Shown: positions 51,819-61,075, counted from the stretch's first letter. The stretch: 64,000 nt of DNA from Flavobacteriaceae bacterium (GCA_023262185.1 JALRDO010000007.1:23670-87669); one strand, 5' to 3'. Translations and numbers: made by a program. Notes: generated by a model not told the origin, from the letters alone.

Positions 51819-53648
51819 TTAACTCGAAAGTGTTTGCATTTGGATGAGTTTGTAATAGAGTCCTTTTTTAGCCAAAAGCTCTGAATGCGTACCGATTTCA
51901 GCCACCTTTTTCTGATCGATCACTACAATGCGATCTGCATTTTGAACGGTGGATAGTCGATGGGCAATAATCAAGGTAGTTCGATTCTTCTGAATGGATG
52001 CTAAAGCTTGTTGAACCTCTTTTTCGCTCTCTGTGTCTAGGGCTGAGGTGGCCTCGTCTAAAATGAGAATAGGAGCATCTTTATAAAAAGAACGGGCGAT
52101 AGAGATCCGCTGTTTTTGCCCACCGCTCAGTCGATTTCCATCGTCTCCTAATTCGGTTTCATAACCTTGTTCAAGGGTGTCAATAAAGCTTGAGGCATGC
52201 GCATCTGAGGCAGCATGTTTCACCGCTTCGATTTCTGCGTTAAAGTCTCCAAGTGCAATATTTTCGATCACAGGGGCATTGAAAAGCATGGCCTCTTGAG
52301 TCACAAAAGCGATATGTTTTCTCAGGTCGGCTTTTGAAAAGGCTGTAATGTCTATTCCGTCGATTTGAACATGACCTTGTTGAGTGTCGTACAAGCGGGC
52401 CAGCAATTGAACTAAGGTTGACTTTCCGCTTCCAGAGGTGCCCACTATGGCGACGGTTTCACCCTTTTTCACCTTTAGATTAAAATCTTCGAGTACTGTG
52501 GTTTCTCCATAACTAAAACCCAATTGTTTAAATTCAATTTCACGATTGAACTGAAATGGCTGTGGAGTAGAAGGGTCAACAATGGTGTCTTTGGCGTCCA
52601 GAATTTCTAAGATGCGATCAAGTGCTGGTCTACCTTTTTTGAGGTTATAGTTAACGGTGGTTAAAAACTTAACCGGATTGATGATGGTGTAAAAGAGGCC
52701 TATGTATCCCATGAACTCTTGAGGACTTAAGGCAGCATCTCCTTTGAGTACAAGGGATCCTCCGTACCACAAGACCACCAGTACGACTAGTACCCCAAGA
52801 AATTCACTCAAGGGAGAGGCCATTGCATTGCGCTGAATGACGCGATTCATAATCCCCCTTAGGTTTGAGGTGCTACGGTTAAATTTTTGATTGAAATAGG
52901 GCTCGGCGGTAAATGATTTGATCACCATTAGCTTTCCCAGCGTTTCTTCGAAAAAAGAAAGAAGTAATCCAGTTTCTTGCTGTGCTTTCAAAGATTGTGC
53001 CTTAAGTGTCTTGCCTACGCGAGCAATTATGAATCCAGCGACCGGAAAAAAGAGCAACACACAAAGGGTCAATTGCCAACTCAAAACAAGCATCGATGCC
53101 AGAACCAAAAAAATAGTGAAGGGTTCGCGACTCAGCGTTTCAAACGAATTGATAATAGATTGCTCTACTTCTTTTACGTCTACTGTCATTCTTGCGATCA
53201 AATCACCTTTTCGCTTTTGCTTTGAAAAACTCAGCGGCAAGGCTAATAGCTTTCGGTACAGGTGATCTTGAAGATCTTTAACCATCCCGGTACGCAAAAA
53301 CGAAAGGGTGTATGCTGCGAGATAGCGGAAGGTGTTTTTTAATAAAAAGATAATTCCACTCAGCAGCACAATAGCTAACAATGCTCCGACTTCATCTGAT
53401 TGCTCTGCGCGTGCGGTAATGAAATAATTGAGCTGTTGTTCTATGAAGTTTTTAACGTTCCCGATGCCTTCAAATTGAGGAGGTTCAGTTACCTTAGGTT
53501 GTGTACCGAATAGAATTCCGAGAGTAGGGATAAAGATGAGGATCGACAGTACGTTAAATACCGCATAAAGCAAATTGAACACCGCATTTGTTAAAGCGCT
53601 TCCTAGATAAGGATTGGCGTATCCAAGAAGTCTATTGTATTCCTTCAT
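51819..53648 (-). CDS. ABC exporter, fused membrane and ATPase domains (MsbA-like)
   Basis: 609 residues: six-helix transmembrane domain (about 15-330), then an ATPase domain with Walker A VGTSGSGKSTLVQLLARLY near 404, Q-loop VTQEAMLF, signature RLSGGQKQRISIARSF near 507, Walker B PILILDEATSALDTES near 528 and the switch His in IIAHRLSTV near 562. Resembles lipid A/phospholipid flippases of the MsbA type; substrate is inferred from family only. Start overlaps the mutase stop by 4 nt; glycan and lipid genes upstream agree with an envelope role. Confidence 0.92.
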   Translation of the reverse strand: MKEYNRLLGYANPYLGSALTNAVFNLLYAVFNVLSILIFIPTLGILFGTQPKVTEPPQFEGIGNVKNFIEQQLNYFITARAEQSDEVGALLAIVLLSGIIFLLKNTFRYLAAYTLSFLRTGMVKDLQDHLYRKLLALPLSFSKQKRKGDLIARMTVDVKEVEQSIINSFETLSREPFTIFLVLASMLVLSWQLTLCVLLFFPVAGFIIARVGKTLKAQSLKAQQETGLLLSFFEETLGKLMVIKSFTAEPYFNQKFNRSTSNLRGIMNRVIQRNAMASPLSEFLGVLVVLVVLWYGGSLVLKGDAALSPQEFMGYIGLFYTIINPVKFLTTVNYNLKKGRPALDRILEILDAKDTIVDPSTPQPFQFNREIEFKQLGFSYGETTVLEDFNLKVKKGETVAIVGTSGSGKSTLVQLLARLYDTQQGHVQIDGIDITAFSKADLRKHIAFVTQEAMLFNAPVIENIALGDFNAEIEAVKHAASDAHASSFIDTLEQGYETELGDDGNRLSGGQKQRISIARSFYKDAPILILDEATSALDTESEKEVQQALASIQKNRTTLIIAHRLSTVQNADRIVVIDQKKVAEIGTHSELLAKKGLYYKLIQMQTLSS

Positions 53649-55354
53649 GAATCGAGATCTAAAGCGGTTGCAATTTGGTCTATACGTTCTTCTAATGCTT
53701 CTTTTTGTAAGCTGTAGCTGGAGGCGTCCTGAAGTGATGTGTGAACACTGAAATAGAATTTAATTTTAGGTTCTGTACCACTGGGTCGAGCTGCAATACG
53801 ACTTCCTTTAGAGGTTTCTAATATGATCACATTGGCTTTGGGAAGCAGAATAGGCATGCGCTTACCCGTTTGAAGGTCTACTAATTCTTGTGAAAGATAA
53901 TCTTCAACCTTAACTACAGGCTCTTCGGCTACTTCTTTTGGCGGATGTGATCTGAACCCTTTCATCATGGCTTCAATCTCTTCTGCGCCAGACTGCCCTT
54001 TTTTGGTAATGGATATAAGACGCTCTTGGTAGAGGCCGTATTTGACATAACAATCGATAAGGTAATCGTAAAGGGTGAAACCCTTGCTTTTCAATTCACA
54101 GGCGATTTCAGTTGCTAATAGGCTAGAGGTCACCGCATCCTTATCTCTTATAAAGTCACCAACCATGTAGCCGTAACTTTCTTCTCCTCCTCCAATGAAC
54201 CTGAGTTCAGGATGGTCTTTGATGAGTTTTCCGATCCATTTAAACCCGGTAAGCGTTTGTTCAAACCGCACCCCGTATTGCGCTGCCATTTTAGCAATCA
54301 TCGGCGTTGATACAATAGTGGAGGCAATAAATTCATTTCCGTTAAACCCTCTCTTTTTATGATGTGCTAATAGGTATTCTGTTAAGACGATCATGGCTTG
54401 ATTTCCGTTTAGAATACTCAAACCTCCTGAGGTATCTCGCGCCGCAATCCCTAGACGATCACTGTCAGGGTCTGTGCCAATAACCAAATCGGCATCATGG
54501 CGCTTCGCGAGCTGAATGGCCATACTTAGAGCTTCAGGTTCTTCGGGGTTAGGCGATTTAACGGTACTGAAATCAGGGTCTACGACAGCTTGTTCTTCAA
54601 CGATGTGAACATTAGTGAATCCAGCTTGCTGCAGTACTTGTGGAACTGCGGTAATTGAGGTACCGTGAATAGAGGTGAATACCAGTGAGAAAAGGTTGCG
54701 ATCGCCTTGGCCAAGGCTCCCGTGTTTCAACGATGCTTCAAAGAAGGCCTTATCGACCTCCTTATCAATTGGGGTAATACGGTCTTTTTCTGCGTCAAAC
54801 CGTATAGCTGAATAGTCAAGGTTTTGAATTTCTGCAATAATCTCTCCGTCTTCAGGAGGCACGATTTGACCTCCATCGTTCCAATACACTTTGTAACCGT
54901 TATATTCTGGTGGATTATGAGAGGCCGTTAAGACAATACCTACATCAGCGGATAGATACCTGACAGCAAATGATAATTCAGGTGTTGTTCTCAAGGCGCT
55001 AAACAGCGAAACTTCAATGCCATTTGCACTAAAAATCTCGGCAACCAGTTGAGCGAGTGTGTCGCTTTGATGACGACAGTCATAGGCAATTACTGCGGAT
55101 AAGTTTTTGCCTGGGTGGCGTTTTTTGAGGTGGTTACTAAGTCCTTGGGTAGCTTTTCCTAGGGTGTATTTGTTGATGCGATTCGTCCCTACACCCAGTA
55201 TCCCTCTCATCCCTCCGGTTCCAAAGGCCAATTCTTTGTAAAAGGCGTCTACTAGTTCTTCAGAATCGTTCTCTATAAGCTTTTTTACTTGACTTTGGGT
55301 TTCAAGATCAAAGATGGGATTTAACCATGTATGTGCTCTCTCTTGAGGGGTCAT
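53645..55354 (-). CDS. Phosphoglucomutase/phosphomannomutase (alpha-D-phosphohexomutase)
   Basis: Interconverts hexose 1- and 6-phosphates for glycan precursor supply. 569 residues. GTGGMRGILGVGTNRIN near 46, active Ser in VLTASHNPPEYNGYKVYWNDGGQIVPP near 142, metal site VIGTDPDSDRLGIAAR near 292, sugar-binding GGGEESYGYMVGDFIRDKDA near 389 and phosphate loop ARPSGTEPKIKFYFSV near 525. Length fits the PGM2-like group of Bacteroidota. Overlaps both neighbours by 4 nt (GT2 upstream, ABC downstream). Confidence 0.95.
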   Translation of the reverse strand: MTPQERAHTWLNPIFDLETQSQVKKLIENDSEELVDAFYKELAFGTGGMRGILGVGTNRINKYTLGKATQGLSNHLKKRHPGKNLSAVIAYDCRHQSDTLAQLVAEIFSANGIEVSLFSALRTTPELSFAVRYLSADVGIVLTASHNPPEYNGYKVYWNDGGQIVPPEDGEIIAEIQNLDYSAIRFDAEKDRITPIDKEVDKAFFEASLKHGSLGQGDRNLFSLVFTSIHGTSITAVPQVLQQAGFTNVHIVEEQAVVDPDFSTVKSPNPEEPEALSMAIQLAKRHDADLVIGTDPDSDRLGIAARDTSGGLSILNGNQAMIVLTEYLLAHHKKRGFNGNEFIASTIVSTPMIAKMAAQYGVRFEQTLTGFKWIGKLIKDHPELRFIGGGEESYGYMVGDFIRDKDAVTSSLLATEIACELKSKGFTLYDYLIDCYVKYGLYQERLISITKKGQSGAEEIEAMMKGFRSHPPKEVAEEPVVKVEDYLSQELVDLQTGKRMPILLPKANVIILETSKGSRIAARPSGTEPKIKFYFSVHTSLQDASSYSLQKEALEERIDQIATALDLDS

Positions 55355-56310
55355 AAGTCTTGACTGCTATTGAGTGATTCTGTAATGATGTATCGTTCTT
55401 TGGATCCTTCATTTCGAATAATCAGTTCGCCAATAAAGCCTGCTAAAAAGAGTTGTGTTCCGATAATCATTGCGCTAAGGGCAAGATAAAAAACAGGGCG
55501 ATCTGTAATCAGTCGTGCAGTAGTATTGAAAAATAATTTATCGATCCCCATGTAGAAGGCGGCCCCAAATCCGAAGATGAACATCAACACTCCAAAGGCT
55601 CCAAAAAAATGCATGGGTCTTCTACCGAATCGACTCACGAAGTGTACGGTCATCAGGTCTAGCATTCCATTTAAGAAACGTTCTGGTCCAAATTTGGTGG
55701 TTCCGTACTTGCGCGCCTGGTGTGCCACCTCTTTTTCGCCGATGCGGTTGAATCCTGAAGAAGCGGCTAGTACCGGAATGTAACGGTGCATTTCTCCCTT
55801 GATATCAAGTGCTTTAACTACTTCTGAACGGTACATTTTTAGCCCGCAATTGAAATCGTGTAGATGAATTTTTGAGGTTTTTCGTGCAGCCCAATTGAAC
55901 AGCTTAGATGGGATATTCTTCGTGAAGAGGTTGTCGTGGCGCTTGCGCTTCCATCCTGATACAAGATCGTATCCTTCGCTTTGCATGAGTTCAAGTAATT
56001 CCGGTAGCTCTTCAGGGCTGTCTTGCAAGTCTGCATCCATAGTGGCTACCCACTGGCCTTGGGTTCGTTTGAAACCAGCGTGCAATGCTTGAGATTTACC
56101 AAAGTTCTTAGCGAATTTTAGCGCTCTGATTGCGGGATTTTGCGCACATAAGTCGGTTAGAATATTCCACGATTCATCTGTGCTGCCATCATCGACGAAC
56201 AGAATCTCGTATTCGATATCCCGATTTTGCATAACCGAAACTATCCAAGCACTTAACTCAGGCAAGGATTCGGCTTCGTTGTAAAGAGGAATAACTATTG
56301 ACAGCTGCAT
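55351..56310 (-). CDS. Glycosyltransferase family 2 with C-terminal membrane helices
   Basis: 319 residues. GT-A fold GT2 domain: LSIVIPLYNEAESLPELSAWI near 3, ILFVDDGSTDESWNIL near 35, VATMDADLQDSPEELPELLEL near 88 (DxD-type metal motif) and HDFNCGLKMYRSEVV near 150. Two transmembrane helices follow (HFFGAFGVLMFIFGFGAAFYMGI and VFYLALSAMIIGTQLFLAGFIG). Similar to polyprenyl-phosphate sugar transferases (DPM1/ArnC/GtrB type), which charge undecaprenyl phosphate with a sugar. Preceded by DUF4199 and coupled to the mutase gene. Confidence 0.92.
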   Translation of the reverse strand: MQLSIVIPLYNEAESLPELSAWIVSVMQNRDIEYEILFVDDGSTDESWNILTDLCAQNPAIRALKFAKNFGKSQALHAGFKRTQGQWVATMDADLQDSPEELPELLELMQSEGYDLVSGWKRKRHDNLFTKNIPSKLFNWAARKTSKIHLHDFNCGLKMYRSEVVKALDIKGEMHRYIPVLAASSGFNRIGEKEVAHQARKYGTTKFGPERFLNGMLDLMTVHFVSRFGRRPMHFFGAFGVLMFIFGFGAAFYMGIDKLFFNTTARLITDRPVFYLALSAMIIGTQLFLAGFIGELIIRNEGSKERYIITESLNSSQDL

Positions 56311-56339
56311 AGCAGCATCAAAAGTAAGATTTTATTGAT

Positions 56340-56855
56340 CTATTCTTCGCTTTTTCTAAGGATAGCAGCAGGCAAGAGGGATAATAAAAATCCGAAGATT
56401 ACCGAGAAGAGTAGTCCAAAAGCTGCTTGGATGGCTGGGGTTTGAAACTTTTGCATAGCTGCAAGTTGCATGTCAATCTGTTCTAGGGTGAGTTCGGTAT
56501 TTTCGATGAGCTGCTCGCGCTGAAAGTTCATCGCTTTTGACATCGTTTCAGGATCGATTACTCGTGTTAAAACAAGATTGAAAAGGACCACGATGATTCC
56601 ACTTATAAGGGCAATCCCTACACCGATTTTAACTCCTTGCCAGAACGTCATAAGCCCAGCATTGGCATTGCGATACTGGAACATTCCTATGGCATACAGG
56701 GCAACCGAAAGAACTACGCTAACGATTGTCACCATGGTTCCACCTTGGTAATGCATGTCCATGGTGTAAAGCATGAAAGAAAATATTGCACTTAAAGCAC
56801 CAAGAACGCCGCCATAAGTAAGGATAAAAGATCTAGTCTGAAGAGGAGTATCCAT
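56340..56855 (-). CDS. DUF4199 membrane protein
   Basis: 171 residues with four hydrophobic segments (near 12-30, 38-57, 70-95, 143-165) and the DUF4199 pattern: an N-terminal TYGGVLGALSAIFSFMLY, GMFQYRNANAGLMTFWQGVKIGVGIALISGIIVVLFNLV, and an amphipathic helix before the last TM. Unknown function, widespread in Bacteroidota and often upstream of this GT2 type. Begins the minus-strand run down to the RsmB-type gene. TACTTTTA, one base off the -7 consensus, lies near 56870. Confidence 0.87.
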   Translation of the reverse strand: MDTPLQTRSFILTYGGVLGALSAIFSFMLYTMDMHYQGGTMVTIVSVVLSVALYAIGMFQYRNANAGLMTFWQGVKIGVGIALISGIIVVLFNLVLTRVIDPETMSKAMNFQREQLIENTELTLEQIDMQLAAMQKFQTPAIQAAFGLLFSVIFGFLLSLLPAAILRKSEE

Positions 56856-56934
56856 AATGTTTATTTATTGATCTAAAAGTATGAATTAATTGCTCGAGCC
56901 TCCATAAAAGTCACTTTTTTAGCACACAAAATGC

Positions 56935-56966
56935 TTTGCTTTACTAGAAAGTTTGCGTTATATTTG
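56935..56966 (+). promoter_or_regulatory. Promoter of rpmE2
   Basis: TTTG at 56935-56938 (-33) and TATATTTG at 56959-56966 (-7) with a 20-bp spacer, followed by CAC; 25 nt before the bL31B start codon. The best full Bacteroidota promoter in the window. Confidence 0.75.
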
Positions 56967-56991
56967 CACTCTCAAAAATGAATAACGGGTT

Positions 56992-57243
56992 ATGAAAAGC
57001 GAAATCCACCCAGAAAACTATAGACTAGTTGCGTTTAAAGACATGTCAAACGATGATGTTTTTATTACTAAGTCAGCCGCTGAGTCAAAAGAAACTATTG
57101 ATGTTGATGGCGTGAGCTACCCTCTAATTAAAGTAGAGATTTCTCGTACTTCACATCCGTTCTACACAGGAAAATCGAAACTAGTCGATACGGCTGGTCG
57201 AATTGATAAATTCAAAAACAAATACGCCAAGTTTCAAAAATAA
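56992..57243 (+). CDS. rpmE2: 50S ribosomal protein bL31, type B (zinc-free)
   Basis: Large-subunit ribosomal protein. 83 residues: [70 protein letters not shown]. The cysteines that bind zinc in bL31A are absent and the [14 protein letters not shown] core and length are those of the type B paralogue. In other bacteria type B replaces type A in zinc shortage; here it has a strong promoter of its own and may be the only form. Followed by a terminator. Confidence 0.96.
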   Translation: MKSEIHPENYRLVAFKDMSNDDVFITKSAAESKETIDVDGVSYPLIKVEISRTSHPFYTGKSKLVDTAGRIDKFKNKYAKFQK

Positions 57244-57267
57244 CCTGGCCTTTTGTGATCCCTACAG

Positions 57268-57297
57268 ACATCTCCTTTTACGGGGGTGTTTTTTTTT
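57268..57297 (+). terminator. Terminator after rpmE2
   Basis: ACATCTCC (57268-57275) pairs with GGGGGTGT (57282-57289) using two G-U pairs, followed by a T9 run. 24 bp after the rpmE2 stop. Confidence 0.75.
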
Positions 57298-57307
57298 GAA
57301 CACATTG

Positions 57308-57315
57308 TACCTTTG
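57308..57315 (+). promoter_or_regulatory. Promoter -7 box of the GlmU-like gene
   Basis: TACCTTTG matches TAnnTTTG, followed by CAAT, 17 nt upstream of the start codon and just after the rpmE2 terminator. Confidence 0.6.
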
Positions 57316-57332
57316 CAATTAGAATTATCCCC

Positions 57333-58496
57333 ATGCATTACGTACTAAGTGATTTTAGCAAAACAATAGACTTTTTTCCGTTGTGCTTATCCAGGCCTCT
57401 ATCAGAATTAAGGTTTGGAGTGCACACTATTGCTGATCAGTGGAGAGGTCTTATTCCCGAGGGATTCTTTTGCTATGATACTTTACCGCACTTAGCCCCG
57501 TGGTACCCGCCATTAAGTGTAGAAAAGGAGCACGTTTTACTCAACGGATCTGTTTTTCCTACGCAAGCTATGGCCGCTGCTGTGTTACGTTTAGCTACTA
57601 ACGAAGTACTTGTACAGGGGGACATTGAAATAGCCCATCGCACACAACCAAAGCCTCAGGAAGTAAAACGAATCGTTTTTGAAGATCACCCGGTGGTGGA
57701 GCTGGCTCAGCCTTCAGATCTATTCTCTAAGCTTGACCTTGTTTTAAGCGAAGCGATTCAGGCTCATATTCAACATCAGAAATCTGAAGCATTACACCCT
57801 TCTTGCTGCGTGATCGGTAAACATCCAGTTTTCATGGATGAAGGGGCAGTGGCGTATGCAGCCACTTTTAACACCGAAAACGGTCCTATATATATTGGTA
57901 AGAATGCATTGGTTATGGAAGGTTCGCTTATTCGAGGCCCTTTTGTCTTAGGCGACTCAGGTGTAGTTAAAATGGGGGCAAAAATATATGGACCCACAGT
58001 GATAGGGCCATATTCTAAGGTCGGCGGAGAGTTGAACAACGTTATCATTCACTCTTATTCGAATAAAGGGCATGATGGGTACTTGGGAAATGCGGTCATC
58101 GGGCAGTGGTGCAATTTGGGCGCCAATACTACCAATTCGAATCTGAAGAACACCTTTGAAGAGGTGAGATTATACCGCTATTCATCACGACGATTTGAGC
58201 CTACAGGTCTTCAGTTTTGTGGTTTAATTATGGGTGATCACTCTAAAACGGCAATCGGAACTGTGCTCAATACAGGAACGGTAATTGGGTACAGCACGAA
58301 TGTCTTCTCGAGCGGATTTCCTAGAAACTTTATCCCAAGCTTTAAATGGGGAGGTGCTCAAGGATTAAGCGAGTACCGTTTAGATAAAGCGAAACGCACA
58401 GCAGAAGAGATGATGAAGCGAAGAAAAGTGTCTTTTGCTCCTCAAGAGGACGCACTTTTCGATACCTTACATGAATTGATTCCACAATGGGAGTAG
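57333..58496 (+). CDS. GlmU-like protein with left-handed beta-helix domain
   Basis: 387 residues. The N-terminal half resembles a reduced sugar-nucleotidyltransferase domain: LCLSRPLSELRFGVHTIADQW is like the start of such domains, but no GxGTRM signature is visible. The C-terminal half (about 180-350) has hexapeptide repeats typical of acyltransferase beta-helices: GPIYIGKNALVMEGSLIRGPFVLGDSGVVKMGAKIYGPTVIGPYSKVGGELNNVIIH is the repeated [LIV]Gxxxx pattern. Bacteroidota proteins of this type are annotated as GlmU-family; true UDP-GlcNAc synthesis is not established. mtaB overlaps its 3' end by 10 nt. Confidence 0.85.
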   Translation: MHYVLSDFSKTIDFFPLCLSRPLSELRFGVHTIADQWRGLIPEGFFCYDTLPHLAPWYPPLSVEKEHVLLNGSVFPTQAMAAAVLRLATNEVLVQGDIEIAHRTQPKPQEVKRIVFEDHPVVELAQPSDLFSKLDLVLSEAIQAHIQHQKSEALHPSCCVIGKHPVFMDEGAVAYAATFNTENGPIYIGKNALVMEGSLIRGPFVLGDSGVVKMGAKIYGPTVIGPYSKVGGELNNVIIHSYSNKGHDGYLGNAVIGQWCNLGANTTNSNLKNTFEEVRLYRYSSRRFEPTGLQFCGLIMGDHSKTAIGTVLNTGTVIGYSTNVFSSGFPRNFIPSFKWGGAQGLSEYRLDKAKRTAEEMMKRRKVSFAPQEDALFDTLHELIPQWE

Positions 58497-59821
58497 CGCG
58501 TACACAAACCAATAGGGTTGCATTTTGCACTTTGGGATGTAAGTTGAATTTCTCAGAGACTTCTACCTTGGCACGTTCGTTAGAGCAAGAGGGATATCAG
58601 AAGGTAGCCTTCGAAGAGGTGGCTGATGTATATGTTATCAATACCTGTTCGGTTACTGATAATGCCGATAAAAAGTTTAGAACTATTGCGAAATCGGCCC
58701 ATCAATTAAATCCAGAGGCTTACATCGTGGCAGTAGGTTGCTATGCACAGCTTAAACCTGAAGAATTGGCTGCTGTCGACGGGGTAGATATGGTGTTAGG
58801 CGCACGTGAAAAGTTCAGTCTTTCAAGTTACCTCAACGGGCTATTAGAGTCACCCAAAACAAATGCTCAAGGACATGTTCACGCCTGTGAAATCGAGCAA
58901 ACAGATACGTTTGTAAGCAGTTACGCTATAGGAGAACGCACGCGCGCTTTCTTAAAGGTGCAAGATGGCTGTGATTACCCATGTACCTATTGCACCATTC
59001 CGTTAGCGCGCGGAATTTCTAGAAGTGCTCCACTTCAAGAACTACTCGATCAGGCAAAAGAAATAGCTGCTCAGGGCATTAAGGAAATCGTCTTAACCGG
59101 GGTTAATATTGGCGATTACGGAAAAGGTGAACATGGAAATAAAAAGCACGATCACACCTTCTTAGAATTAATAGAGGCCTTAGATGAGGTTGAAGGGATC
59201 TCGCGACTGCGTATTTCATCTATCGAACCCAACCTACTATCAGATCAGATTATTGATTTTGTAGCCCAGAGCAAAAACTTTGTACCTCACTTTCATATTC
59301 CACTTCAAAGTGGATCAGACACGCTTCTTAAGCGAATGAAAAGAAGGTACCTAACTAAGTTATATCGTCAGCGCATTGAGCGTATCCGTTCAATTATGCC
59401 AGACGCCTGCATTGGTGTTGATGTCATAGTTGGCTTTCCGGGTGAAACTGACGAGCTGTTTTTAGAAACTTATCAGTTTTTGCTTGACCTAGAGGTGTCT
59501 TATTTACACGTGTTTACTTATTCTGAGCGTGAGAATACAGCAGCTGCATCAATGGAGTGGGCTGTGCCTCATGAGGTGAGAAAAAAGCGCTCAAAAATGT
59601 TAAGAAGCCTTTCAGAGAAGAAAAAACGTCAATTCTACGAACAACACCTTGGAACTTCTCGTGAGGTACTCTTTGAAAAAGAAATCAATGAAGGCTATGC
59701 GGAGGGCTTTACAGAGAATTACATTCGCGTTAGGACTCCATGGGACCCATCGCTATCGAACTCTTTGCAAAAAGTAGCATTAGATCTTATCGATAAAAAG
59801 GGCTTTGCTCGAATAAAATAA
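58487..59821 (+). CDS. mtaB: tRNA t6A37 methylthiotransferase MtaB
   Basis: Radical SAM enzyme converting t6A37 to ms2t6A37 in ANN-decoding tRNAs. 444 residues. UPF0004 domain: VAFCTLGCKLNFSET near 11 and VINTCSVTDNADKKFR near 51, VAVGCYAQLKPEEL near 83 (three Cys for the auxiliary cluster). Radical SAM cluster in DGCDYPCTYCTIPLARG near 162 (CxxxCxxC), then HFHIPLQSGSDTLLKRMKRRY and VDVIVGFPGETDELF. The TRAM-like end is short. Coupled to the GlmU-like gene by a 10-nt overlap; convergent with a GNAT gene 8 bp on. Confidence 0.95.
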   Translation: MGVARTQTNRVAFCTLGCKLNFSETSTLARSLEQEGYQKVAFEEVADVYVINTCSVTDNADKKFRTIAKSAHQLNPEAYIVAVGCYAQLKPEELAAVDGVDMVLGAREKFSLSSYLNGLLESPKTNAQGHVHACEIEQTDTFVSSYAIGERTRAFLKVQDGCDYPCTYCTIPLARGISRSAPLQELLDQAKEIAAQGIKEIVLTGVNIGDYGKGEHGNKKHDHTFLELIEALDEVEGISRLRISSIEPNLLSDQIIDFVAQSKNFVPHFHIPLQSGSDTLLKRMKRRYLTKLYRQRIERIRSIMPDACIGVDVIVGFPGETDELFLETYQFLLDLEVSYLHVFTYSERENTAAASMEWAVPHEVRKKRSKMLRSLSEKKKRQFYEQHLGTSREVLFEKEINEGYAEGFTENYIRVRTPWDPSLSNSLQKVALDLIDKKGFARIK

Positions 59822-59829
59822 ACGAATCT

Positions 59830-60126
59830 TTAGATACGAATGCCAACAGGTAGCATCTCTTTGTATTGTTGTCTGTGTTTTCTGAGGAAACCCGCGATTT
59901 GAGGACTGGTAGGAACAACCCTTAGTTTTTGCTCTTGAATGTGTTCTAGCACTGCTCTAATAAAAGCTTCTTTGAACTCTTTGGTATTGATTTGCTCAGG
60001 AATAACCAACTTGGTAAGAAATACTTTCTTCTCTTGTGCAGTGTATTCTATTTTGGCTAGATTTCCTTCAACGCAAACCTCGTATTGTCTTAAAAAAGTA
60101 TTGTCTTTAAGGTCTAGGTTGCTCAT
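59830..60126 (-). CDS. Small GNAT-like (YjdJ-type) acetyltransferase domain protein
   Basis: 98 residues resembling the short GCN5-related family of YjdJ (PF14542-like): EVCVEGNLAKIEYTAQEKKVFLTKLVIPEQINTK, AFIRAVLEHIQEQKLRVVPTSPQIAGFLRKHRQQYKEML. In that family the pattern KLRVVPxCPxVxxFIxxHPEY ends the acetyl-CoA fold; here it is LRVVPTSPQIAGFLRKHRQQY. Substrate unknown. Monocistronic, convergent with mtaB. Recognition is by motif, moderate strength. Confidence 0.8.
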   Translation of the reverse strand: MSNLDLKDNTFLRQYEVCVEGNLAKIEYTAQEKKVFLTKLVIPEQINTKEFKEAFIRAVLEHIQEQKLRVVPTSPQIAGFLRKHRQQYKEMLPVGIRI

Positions 60127-60240
60127 TGATTCAATAAATGTTAAGATTTTGTAAAAATAGTAAAAATCTATCGATAAAACGCGCTAGTACTTAGCCCAGT
60201 AAACTGAAAATGAGCTTTTTGTTAAAAATCAGCAGAATAA

Positions 60241-60756
60241 TTAGATGCGTTTGAGTTGCTGTTGCATGAGTTTTACCTGATCTAACAGTAATCCTCCTTT
60301 ATCGAGCTTCTTGGCTTCTGTCAAGAGGGTTTGAGCCTCTATCTTTCTTCTTTTTTGCATCGCAATACCTGCAAGGCTTAGCTTTGTCATTGCTATATCG
60401 TGATCCATGCTTAGTCCAAGCTTAAGGGCTGATTTGAAAAACTTCTCTGCCTCATTGAGGTTGCGCTGAGAATAAATAATCCCAAAGAGGTAATTGTAAT
60501 ATCCCTGTTGTTTTTTAACCAAAACAGCTTGAGGATTTTTTATGCGAAGTAACAAACGTTCTGTGCCCGCTAGATCTTGTTTCCGCATTTTTAAAAACGA
60601 CAAGAGAATGATTTCGTTTCTGAAGTACAAAAACAGAATGAGAGTGCTTAGAAGTACAAAAAAGATTCCATTGCCAATAAACCCCTCAATAAACTGTAAG
60701 ATCGCATAGCCTAAGGCGACGCTGCTCAGTAAAATTTTTATATTCTTATGGATCAT
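60241..60756 (-). CDS. Membrane-anchored TPR-like protein
   Basis: 171 residues. Two N-terminal hydrophobic segments (ILLSSVALGYAILQFIEGFI and IFFVLLSTLILFLYF, about 9-46) like DUF2892-type proteins, then an alpha-helical region (about 60-170) with TPR-like repeats: YYNYLFGIIYSQRNLNEAEKFFKSALKLG, KLSLAGIAMQKRRKIEAQTLLTEAKKLD. Basic overall. Function unknown, recurring next to rpmH/mtaB in Flavobacteriales as far as I recall. Divergent from rpmH across 124 bp. Confidence 0.78.
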   Translation of the reverse strand: MIHKNIKILLSSVALGYAILQFIEGFIGNGIFFVLLSTLILFLYFRNEIILLSFLKMRKQDLAGTERLLLRIKNPQAVLVKKQQGYYNYLFGIIYSQRNLNEAEKFFKSALKLGLSMDHDIAMTKLSLAGIAMQKRRKIEAQTLLTEAKKLDKGGLLLDQVKLMQQQLKRI

Positions 60757-60805
60757 GCGTTCAGGTTAGAGGGAGCAAATTTAATCAAAACTATGGGCAA
60801 GACTT

Positions 60806-60839
60806 TTTGCATTTGATTTTAAAAATATCTCTATATTTG
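60806..60839 (+). promoter_or_regulatory. Promoter of rpmH
   Basis: -7 box TATATTTG at 60832-60839, followed by CACC, with TTTG at 60806-60809 (22-bp spacer) or 60812-60815 (16 bp) as -33. The start codon is 41 nt downstream, giving an mRNA leader of moderate length. Confidence 0.7.
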
Positions 60840-60880
60840 CACCCGATAAATTCAAGGCACGATCCTATAAAGAATCAGGA

Positions 60881-61039
60881 ATGAAAAGAACTTACCAACC
60901 TTCGAAACGTAAAAGAAGAAATAAACACGGTTTTCGTGAGCGCATGGCTACCAAAAATGGCCGTAAAGTTCTTGCTAGTCGACGTGCCAAAGGAAGAAAG
61001 AAATTAACCGTCTCTTCAGAGCCGCGTCACAAGAAATAA
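60881..61039 (+). CDS. rpmH: 50S ribosomal protein bL34
   Basis: 52-residue basic protein: starts [20 protein letters not shown], continues [20 protein letters not shown] and ends with an extra SSEPRHKK tail beyond the usual 44-46 residues. Ribosomal protein near the peptide exit side. ATG at 60881 and TAA at 61037-61039, read directly from sequence; too short for automatic ORF lists. Strong promoter upstream and a terminator 36 bp downstream. The usual partner rnpA is not adjacent, as carB follows. Confidence 0.97.
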   Translation: MKRTYQPSKRKRRNKHGFRERMATKNGRKVLASRRAKGRKKLTVSSEPRHKK

Positions 61040-61075
61040 GATGCGAAGAAGAGTCTCATTGAAATACTAGTTAAG

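Noticed and set aside
59503..59516. TTTACACGTGTTTA in mtaB as a possible parS
   Set aside because: The right half does not match the consensus, and it is within the mtaB coding sequence.
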